Assembly (NCBI GenBank): GCA_937872165.1
Contig: CALMOR010000114.1
Coordinates: forward strand, 574 to 21,268
Source of the DNA: an uncultured Burkholderiales bacterium
GTDB lineage: Bacteria; Pseudomonadota; Gammaproteobacteria; Burkholderiales; Burkholderiaceae_D
DNA length: 20,695 nucleotides
Reading direction: 5' to 3'
Of this stretch, positions 15,262-20,695 are shown in pieces. Position 1 is the first letter of the stretch; each line of letters starts with the position of its first letter. The notes under the pieces were generated by a model. That model was not told the origin of the DNA and ran no database searches. It was given only the letters and a program-made list of their open reading frames with translations. Position numbers and translations under genes: made by a program.

Positions 15262-16323
15262 ATGAAAACCAATCCTTCCGTCGTCGCGCGTCTGGCCGGG
15301 CTCTGCTCGCTTTCGGTCGCCGTCCTCTGCGCCGCGCTCGCGCTTCCCGCGCAGGCGCAGCTGGTCGACATCGCCAATTCGCCGCTATACGGCGGCAAGC
15401 AGGCGCATCCGAACGTGGCCGTCACCACGTCGGTGGAGTTCCCGACCGTGGGCGCGGCCTATCTCAACATTCCGTACAACCGCAACGCCGTGTTCCTCGG
15501 CTACTTCGATCCGACGAAGTGCTATTCGTACTCGACCAGCAACGGCGGCTACTTCTACGTCGGCGGCTCGGCCGACTCGAACCACGAGTGTGCCGGCTTC
15601 TTCGGAGGCAACTTCATGAACTGGCTGACCATGTCGGCCATCGACGAATTCCGCTACGCGATGACGGGCGGCAACCGCGTCGACGAGAACGCCGCCAACA
15701 ACGGCACGATCGTGCAGCGTGCCTACCTGCCGGACGGCAGCATCAACGGCGTGCCCGATTTCTACGCGTTCGGCAACTTCCCGCGTCACGTGATCGGTGC
15801 GAACGGCTACCTCGACTACGCCCCGTCGAGCACCCTGACGCACACGGTGCTGCCGACGGCGTCCACCAACGACGGCACGATCGTATGGATGACCAACTGC
15901 CGGTCGCAGCTCTATTTCGGTTCGCAGCAGGACGGCAGCTGCGCGAACCCGCGCAACGACTACGGCACCTACAACGTCCGGGTACTCGTCTGCGACAGCA
16001 CTGAAGGTCCGACACGAAGCGACCTGTGCCTGCAGTACGGCGGCACGAGCGGCCGCTACAAGCCGGTGGGACAGGCGCAGGTCAACGCGGGTCGCATGCG
16101 CTTCGCGTCGTTCGGATACCTGATGGACCACGACACGCCGAACTACAACGCGCCTTGCAACGACTCGGGATGGAATCGCTGCCGCTACGGCGGCGTGCTG
16201 CGTTCGCCGATGAAGTATCTGGGCCCGACCAAGTACGACGCGAACCAGGTTCCCTTCACCAACTCGCAGAAGGAAATCAACGCCGACGGGACGCTGCAGA
16301 CCGCCCCCGAGGGGACCGCCTAG
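15262..16323 (+). CDS. pilY1: PilY1 tip adhesin, N-terminal part ending at an in-frame amber codon
   Basis: PilY1 is a large exported protein that sits on the minor-pilin tip, promotes pilus extension and mediates adhesion. This part encodes 353 residues. A signal peptide (basic start, core LCSLSVAVLCAALALP, cleavage after AQA, mature from Gln33) leads into the usual betaproteobacterial PilY1 N-terminus: VEFPTVGAAYLN, LGYFDPTKCY, FFGGNFMNWLTM and AIDEFRYAMTGG. No von Willebrand A domain is evident here. The frame then meets TAG at 16321-16323, exactly where the protein should run on into the SGFINYINKFG segment seen after the stop. Codon use and reading frame are the same on both sides. If the stop is real, the product is a secreted fragment without the beta-propeller. 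Confidence 0.85.
   Translation: MKTNPSVVARLAGLCSLSVAVLCAALALPAQAQLVDIANSPLYGGKQAHPNVAVTTSVEFPTVGAAYLNIPYNRNAVFLGYFDPTKCYSYSTSNGGYFYVGGSADSNHECAGFFGGNFMNWLTMSAIDEFRYAMTGGNRVDENAANNGTIVQRAYLPDGSINGVPDFYAFGNFPRHVIGANGYLDYAPSSTLTHTVLPTASTNDGTIVWMTNCRSQLYFGSQQDGSCANPRNDYGTYNVRVLVCDSTEGPTRSDLCLQYGGTSGRYKPVGQAQVNAGRMRFASFGYLMDHDTPNYNAPCNDSGWNRCRYGGVLRSPMKYLGPTKYDANQVPFTNSQKEINADGTLQTAPEGTA
16321..16323 (+). other. In-frame amber (TAG) codon inside pilY1
   Basis: Codon 354 of the pilY1 frame. The preceding residues are APEGTA and the following TAGGSYSGFINY, which continue the family pattern without any shift. A single base change from many sense codons (for example CAG, AAG, GAG, TCG, TAC) would create it. 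Confidence 0.9.
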
Positions 16324-19239
16324 ACGGCCGGCGGGTCCTACTCGGGCTTCATCAACTACATCAACAAGTTCGGCTCGAGCGGCGTCTACAAGCGCTTCGA
16401 CCCGGCCGGCGAGCTCTATTACGAGGCGATCCGCTACTACCAGAAGCTGCAGCCGACGCCGTCCGCGATCGCGGCGATCCCGAACAACGACGTGAAGGAC
16501 TTCTTTCCGCTGACGACCACGTGGTCCGATCCGATCCTCGCGACCTGCTCGGCGAACTACATCATCAACCTGTCCGACGCGAACACCTGGGACGACACCT
16601 ATCTGCCGGGCTACAACGGCAGTCCGAACGCGGGTTACGGACGCGCGTCGTCGCGGGCGCCGGAAGGCGGGCTCGACGCCTACCTGTGGACGTCGAAGAT
16701 CGGCGTGCTGGAGTCGACGACGCCTTCGATCACGGCCAACGACGTCCGTCCCGGACTCGCGGGCCTGCAGAGCCGCAACACGGGTGCGGGCAACTCCGCC
16801 TCGTACCTCGTGGCCGGCGCCGCGTACTGGGCCAACACCAACGACATCCGGCCCGATCTCGACGGCAAGCAGACCATCAAGACCATCTCGTTCGACGTGG
16901 CCGAGCAGTCGATCGACGTCCACGATCGTCAGCTCTACCTGATGGGCAAGTACGGCGGCTTCAACAACACGGTCGATCGCGCAGTCGACGGCACGCAGCA
17001 GAACCCGTTCTATTCGACCGACACGCTCAATCCCAACAACCCGGCCGTGCGCAGCAACTCCGAGTGGGAGGACGCGCCCGGCTCGGCCTATCCGGCCAAC
17101 TACCTGCTCGCCTCGGATCCGCAGAAGCTGATCACCGGCCTGCGCGCCGCCTTCGCGCGCATCAACGCGCAGTCGGGCACGCTGTCGGGCGCGGCGCTGA
17201 CCTCCGCCAACCTCACGGTCGGCTCGGCCGGCGCCTACGTCGCGACCTTCGATCCCGCGCGCTGGGCCGGCTCCATCCTCTACAAGTCGCTGTCGGTCGT
17301 GAACGGCAACCTCGTCGTGTCGCCGTCGTCGATCTGGGACGCCGGCGCGCTGCTGACGACCCGTTGCGGATCGGTCGACGTCTCCGCGACGACGTGCACG
17401 GACACCGACGTCAGCCTGAACCGGCGCAACATCGTCACGACGCTGAGGGTCGGCGGGGTCCGCGTCGCACGCGACTTCACGTGGCTCAACGTCTCCACCG
17501 ACTCGGCCTATGCGACGGCGCTCAATACCAGTCCGGTCAACGGAATGGTCGACTCGCAAGGCCAGTCGCGTCTCAACTACCTGCGGGGCTATCGCGCGGG
17601 CGAAGTGGGCGGGACGACGTTCAGGCCGCGCGACTCGGCGCTCGGCGACATCATCAACTCGGGTCCCGTCTATTCCGGCCCGCCGTCGACCAACATCAGC
17701 GACGCCGACTACGCGCCGTTCTACGCGCTGTACAACAACCGTACCGGCGCCGTGTTCGCGGGAGCCAACGACGGCATGCTGCATGCGTTCAACGCCGCGG
17801 ACGGCAAGGAGCTGTTCGCGTACATCCCGAACTTCGTCAGCCGCGATCTCAACGACCTGACCAACCCGGGCTATGCGCACGAGTCCTTCGTGGACGCGGT
17901 CCCGTCCGTCCAGGAGGTGAAGGTCAACGGCGCGTGGAAGACGGTGCTCGTCGCCGGTGTCGGCGCCGGGGCGCAGGGCGTCTTCGCGCTCGACGTCACC
18001 AACCCGGCCGCCTTCGGTCCGGCGAACGTGCTCTTCGAATTCAGCGACGCCGACGACGCGGATTTCGGCAACGTGCTGTCGTCGCCCGAGATCGTCAAGT
18101 TGCAGACCGGCGTGTCCAACGGCATCCCGTCGTACGGCTACTTCGCCGTCGTGACCGGCTACAACAACCGGCGTACCACCTTCAACGGCCAGCCCGACGT
18201 CAGCGTCAGCGCCGACACCAACAACCGCGGCGTCCTCTTCGTGTTGTCGCTGGACCGGACGCTCGGCACCCCGTGGGTCCAGGGCAGCAACTACTACAAG
18301 TACTACTTCCCGGCGTCGAATCCGTCGCTGGCCAACGGGCTCGGCCCCGTCACGTCCTACAAGCGCCGCGACGGTACCGGCGCGGTCGCCGCGCTGTACT
18401 TCGGGGACCTGCAGGGCAATCTGTGGCGGTTCAACACGATCGGCAACTCGCCTGCGTCTTGGGTGCCGGCACGAGGGACCGTCGCCGCGCCGCTGCCGTT
18501 GTTCGTCGCGACCACCGCGGTCGGCAACGTGCGTCAGCCCATCACGGCCCGTCCGGAAGTGGCGCCCGGTCCTTACGGGACGACGTTGGTCGCGTTCGGC
18601 ACCGGCGAATACATCGGTGCGGCCGACCTGTCGACTCCGTATGCGCAGCAGAGCGAATACGTGCTGGTCGACAACGGCACCGGCACGCTGATCACCCGCA
18701 ACACGGACCTGCAGACCCGCACGGCGACGCTGAGCGGCGGCAACGTCGCGGTCACCGGCCCGGCCTTCGTCTACAGCGGCGCCAACTCGAAGAAGGGCTG
18801 GGTACTGGACTTCCCGGGTACGAACTCCGGCGAGCGCTCGGTCACGAAGCCCGCGGTGCAGTCGGGCTTCCTGACGTTCACGACGCTGACGCTGTCGTCC
18901 GACATCTGCGGGCAGGGCGGCGGCTTCGTGTATCAGCTCAACGCATTGACCGGGCTGCCGTTCGCGAACTCGCCGAACGGCAATACCGGCGGCTACATCT
19001 CGACGGTCGGCATCCCCGGTCCGCCGCGCGTCGTCGACCTGGTCGCGGTCGGCGGTGCGGTCCAGGGGACCGGCGAACAGCTGACCAAGGTCAGCACCAC
19101 GACACTCGTCTCGGGAACCTCCGGCAACATCGCGCGAAGCGGTGACCCGGCCGACGCGACGACCGGCATCGGTGTCGTCTACAAGCCGAACCGGCGCGTG
19201 ACGTGGCGCGAGATCACCAACTACAACGATCGTCATTGA
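16324..19239 (+). CDS. pilY1: PilY1 tip adhesin, C-terminal part downstream of the amber codon
   Basis: Same frame as the N-terminal part; 971 codons to a TGA. No ATG or GTG with a ribosome site is seen near its beginning (the first GTG, at 16492, has none), so independent translation is doubtful and readthrough or a corrected base would be needed. It contains the PilY1 beta-propeller domain: GDIINSGPVYSGPPS, then VFAGANDGMLHAFNAADGKE, AYIPNFV, GVGAGAQGVFALDV and ALYFGDLQGNLWRF. The usual calcium loop of acidic residues (DxDxNxDGxxD type) expected just before GDLQGNLWRF is not visible; the segment reads SYKRRDGTGAVAALYF. The C-terminus, VVYKPNRRVTWREITNY, is typical. pilE starts five bases after the stop. 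Confidence 0.8.
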   Translation, partial: TAGGSYSGFINYINKFGSSGVYKRFDPAGELYYEAIRYYQKLQPTPSAIAAIPNNDVKDFFPLTTTWSDPILATCSANYIINLSDANTWDDTYLPGYNGSPNAGYGRASSRAPEGGLDAYLWTSKIGVLESTTPSITANDVRPGLAGLQSRNTGAGNSASYLVAGAAYWANTNDIRPDLDGKQTIKTISFDVAEQSIDVHDRQLYLMGKYGGFNNTVDRAVDGTQQNPFYSTDTLNPNNPAVRSNSEWEDAPGSAYPANYLLASDPQKLITGLRAAFARINAQSGTLSGAALTSANLTVGSAGAYVATFDPARWAGSILYKSLSVVNGNLVVSPSSIWDAGALLTTRCGSVDVSATTCTDTDVSLNRRNIVTTLRVGGVRVARDFTWLNVSTDSAYATALNTSPVNGMVDSQGQSRLNYLRGYRAGEVGGTTFRPRDSALGDIINSGPVYSGPPSTNISDADYAPFYALYNNRTGAVFAGANDGMLHAFNAADGKELFAYIPNFVSRDLNDLTNPGYAHESFVDAVPSVQEVKVNGAWKTVLVAGVGAGAQGVFALDVTNPAAFGPANVLFEFSDADDADFGNVLSSPEIVKLQTGVSNGIPSYGYFAVVTGYNNRRTTFNGQPDVSVSADTNNRGVLFVLSLDRTLGTPWVQGSNYYKYYFPASNPSLANGLGPVTSYKRRDGTGAVAALYFGDLQGNLWRFNTIGNSPASWVPARGTVAAPLPLFVATTAVGNVRQPITARPEVAPGPYGTTLVAFGTGEYIGAADLSTPYAQQSEYVLVDNGTGTLITRNTDLQTRTATLSGGNVAVTGPAFVYSGANSKKGWVLDFPGTNSGERSVTKPAVQSGFLTFTTLTLSSDICGQGGGFVYQLNALTGLPFANSPNGNTGGYISTVGIPGPPRVVDLVAVGGAVQGTGEQLTKVSTTTLVSGTSGNIARSGDPADATTGIGVVYKPNRRVTWREITNYNDRH

Positions 19240-19244
19240 CCGCC

Positions 19245-19700
19245 ATGAACGCTCACGTCGCACCTCGCGTCTTCCCGCGCCGGTCAGCGGCCGGCGGCTT
19301 CACGCTGATCGAACTGATGATCACGGTGGCCATCGTCGCGATCCTCGCCGCCATCGCGGTGCCTTCGTATCGCGATTCGGTGTGGAAGGCCAAGCGCGGC
19401 GAGGCGAAGTCCGCGATCACGCGCACGATGCAGAGCGAGGAGCGCTGGTACACGCAGAACAACGCGTACCTCCCGTTCCCGATCCCGCCGTTGCCCGCCG
19501 GTACGCCGTTCAGCACTTACTCGGCGGACAATTCGGGCAACTCCCGCTATTCGATCAAGGCCGAGGCCTGCACCGGCGGCATCACGCGCTGCGTCGTGGT
19601 CACGGCGACCGTGGTCGGCGCAGCCGATCCCAAGTGCGGCGCCTTCCTGTCGATGGACAGCACGGGGGTGAAGCTGCCCACGACCACCGGCTGCTGGTGA
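19245..19700 (+). CDS. pilE: Type IV minor pilin PilE
   Basis: A 151-residue prepilin. The basic leader ends at Gly18, and the mature chain starts FTLIELMITVAIVAILAAIAVPSY with Glu at position 5. RGEAKSAITRTMQSEERWYTQN is the alpha-1 continuation typical of the minor pilin PilE encoded after pilY1. Four cysteines in the C-terminal half (EACTGG, TRCVV, PKCG and the final GCW) can form the D-region disulfides. The start at 19245 is preferred over the upstream in-frame start at 19203 because it gives a normal leader and does not overlap pilY1. Its stop overlaps the next start by one base (TGATG). Confidence 0.88.
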   Translation: MNAHVAPRVFPRRSAAGGFTLIELMITVAIVAILAAIAVPSYRDSVWKAKRGEAKSAITRTMQSEERWYTQNNAYLPFPIPPLPAGTPFSTYSADNSGNSRYSIKAEACTGGITRCVVVTATVVGAADPKCGAFLSMDSTGVKLPTTTGCW

Positions 19701-20272
19701 TGACGATGAGCCACGGGCCGATGCGGAGCCGGGCGGGCTTCACGCTGATCGAGCTGATGATCGTGACGGTGCTGATCGCGATCATGCTGGCCATCGCGGT
19801 CCCGAGCTTCACGTCGTTCATCTCGAACTACCGGGCCACCGCCGCGATCAACGACCTGCTGCAGGGCATCGTGCTGACGCGCGGCGAGGCGTTGAAGCGA
19901 GGACGCCGCGTGTCGATGGCGCCGGTCGGCGGCGACTGGCGGAACGGCTGGACGGTCTTCGTCGACACGGCCAACGGCAACCCTCCGGTCTACGTCGCGG
20001 GCCAGGAGCTGATCTTCCAGCACGACAAGCTGCCCGCGTCGATCACCATCAGCGGCTCGACCGCCGCCGCGCCGTTCAACGGCACGAACTACATCGCGTT
20101 CGACGGCTCGGGGTATGCGCGGCAGGTGTCGCCGCTGGGCGCGGCGCTGTCGGGCGGCATCGTCGTCCTCGACACGACGGGCCCGAACAGCAACCGGCGC
20201 ACATTGTGCCTCGTGCTGAGCGGCCGGCCGCGCATCGTTCGCAATACGGTCGAGACCTGCACGTCCGGTTGA
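19700..20272 (+). CDS. fimT: FimT/GspH-type minor pilin (first copy)
   Basis: A 190-residue prepilin. Leader MTMSHGPMRSRAG, cleavage before Phe14, then FTLIELMIVTVLIAIMLAIA. The GspH/FimT domain follows: NDLLQGIVLTRGEALKRGRR, the GDWRNGWTVFVD signature, NYIAFDGSGYAR, and the C-terminal RTLCLVLSGRPRI with a cysteine pair (RTLC and ETCTSG). FimT-like subunits belong to the priming complex, and in some naturally competent bacteria FimT binds DNA through a basic C-terminal region; whether that holds here is not shown. Family members usually head the cluster, whereas this one follows pilE. Confidence 0.87.
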   Translation: MTMSHGPMRSRAGFTLIELMIVTVLIAIMLAIAVPSFTSFISNYRATAAINDLLQGIVLTRGEALKRGRRVSMAPVGGDWRNGWTVFVDTANGNPPVYVAGQELIFQHDKLPASITISGSTAAAPFNGTNYIAFDGSGYARQVSPLGAALSGGIVVLDTTGPNSNRRTLCLVLSGRPRIVRNTVETCTSG

Positions 20273-20280
20273 CGCGTCGA

Positions 20281-20299
20281 GAAGACGTAGTCCGTCTTC
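20281..20299. other. Hairpin between the two fimT copies
   Basis: GAAGACG and CGTCTTC form a perfect 7-bp stem around TAGTC in the 66-base gap. No run of T follows. It could weaken expression of the downstream copy or protect mRNA; this is inference. Confidence 0.4.
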
Positions 20300-20338
20300 G
20301 GGTTGTCGCGATCGGCCCGTTGACCGTCAATCGAGGGC

Positions 20339-20695
20339 ATGCGCCGTCATGCCCTTCAACGCTGCGTCGGTCGTTCCTCGCGAGGTCTCACGCTGGTCGA
20401 GGCGATGGTCGTGCTCGCGATCGTCGGCATCCTCGCGGCCAGCGCCGTCCCGAGCTTCGCGCGCTATCTGTCGATCCAGCGCACGACGACGGTCGTCAAC
20501 GAGCTGGTCCATGCGATGGCCCTCGCGCGCGGCGAAGCGATCCGCCGCGGACGCCGCGTCTATCTCGCGCCGCTCGACGGCCGCTGGCACGACGGGTGGG
20601 CGGTGTTCGTCGACCGCAACGACAACCGCGTCTACGACGACGCGCCGCCCGCCGACGAGCTGATCGCGCGCCACGGCGCCGTCGCTTCGTCGATC
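20339..20695 (+). CDS. FimT/GspH-type minor pilin (second copy, partial, runs off right edge)
   Basis: The frame from the ATG at 20339 encodes a basic leader ending SSRG, then LTLVEAMVVLAIVGILAASAVPSF. The GspH domain features NELVHAMALARGEAIRRGRR and RWHDGWAVFVDRNDN closely parallel the first copy (NDLLQGIVLTRGEALKRGRR and WRNGWTVFVD), so the two are tandem paralogues. The mature residue 1 would be Leu17 in place of Phe; Glu at position 5 (Glu21) is kept. The C-terminus lies beyond the window. It is the only gene in the cluster with a clear upstream gap (66 bases), and the GAGGG before the ATG is too close to be an ideal ribosome site. Confidence 0.83.
   Translation, partial: MRRHALQRCVGRSSRGLTLVEAMVVLAIVGILAASAVPSFARYLSIQRTTTVVNELVHAMALARGEAIRRGRRVYLAPLDGRWHDGWAVFVDRNDNRVYDDAPPADELIARHGAVASSI

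Noticed and set aside
16321..16323. Pyrrolysine-type recoding of the pilY1 TAG
   Set aside because: No recoding machinery or structured element is visible in the window, and pilY1 is not a known pyrrolysine protein; mutation, error or suppression is simpler.
16026..19145. A 1039-codon plus-strand frame overlapping pilY1
   Set aside because: Low-complexity Arg/Gly-rich shadow in the wrong frame; the PilY1 frame has clear family motifs.
15385..19263. A 1292-codon open frame antisense to pilY1
   Set aside because: Its product is Arg/Val/Asp-rich with no recognisable domain. It lies opposite a well-supported PilY1 frame, and long antisense frames arise easily from strong third-position GC bias.
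1..20695. CRISPR arrays, tRNA and rRNA genes, complete insertion sequences
   Set aside because: I scanned for regular spacer-repeat patterns, tRNA T-loop words and transposase motifs and saw none.

Overview
The window reads as chromosomal DNA of a high-GC betaproteobacterium, most likely a Burkholderiales member. The grounds are the strong G/C bias at third codon positions, a YdfG-type dehydrogenase, and the order glyA - nrdR - minor type IV pilin genes, a layout I know from Ralstonia/Cupriavidus-type genomes. The genus cannot be fixed from sequence reading alone.

Layout. (1) 1-273, minus strand: start of a membrane-anchored TonB-like protein that runs off the left edge. (2) About 950-3270: a patch of foreign character. 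It holds an AT-richer block (1062-2002, roughly 45-50% GC by hand count on sample lines, against about 70% in neighbouring genes) with small membrane-protein reading frames that look frameshifted, a DUF2127-type membrane protein, and the C-terminal remnant of a tyrosine integrase. (3) 3277-6225: an AHSA1/SRPBCC-domain protein, then an exported protein with two retropepsin-like aspartic protease domains followed by TPR repeats. (4) 6226-7477: a stretch of gene debris with an AAA+ ATPase Walker B fragment, one small intact-looking gene, and a decayed CNT-type nucleoside transporter lying divergently beside an intact cytidine deaminase gene. (5) 7913-10899, minus strand: asparagine synthetase (asnB) and ydfG. 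(6) 11177-12920: glyA and nrdR in one apparent transcription unit. (7) 13023 to the right edge: a minor-pilin cluster pilV-pilW-pilX-pilY1-pilE-fimT-fimT, mostly with overlapping or nearly touching reading frames.

How the genes work together. PilV, PilW, PilX, PilE and the two FimT/GspH proteins are type IV minor pilins, and PilY1 is the large tip adhesin that the minor-pilin complex presents. The most striking single observation is that pilY1 contains an in-frame amber codon (16321-16323), with about 970 further codons of intact coding sequence in the same frame. The tip adhesin is therefore truncated, read through, phase-switched, or affected by a base error. GlyA (one-carbon supply) and NrdR (repressor of ribonucleotide reductase) link to nucleotide metabolism. 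Cytidine deaminase is salvage, and its neighbouring transporter appears to be dead.

I found no CRISPR array, rRNA, recognisable tRNA or complete insertion sequence. No clearly new system is proven. The best candidates for follow-up are the pilY1 amber codon, the duplicated-domain aspartic protease, and the gene-debris zones.
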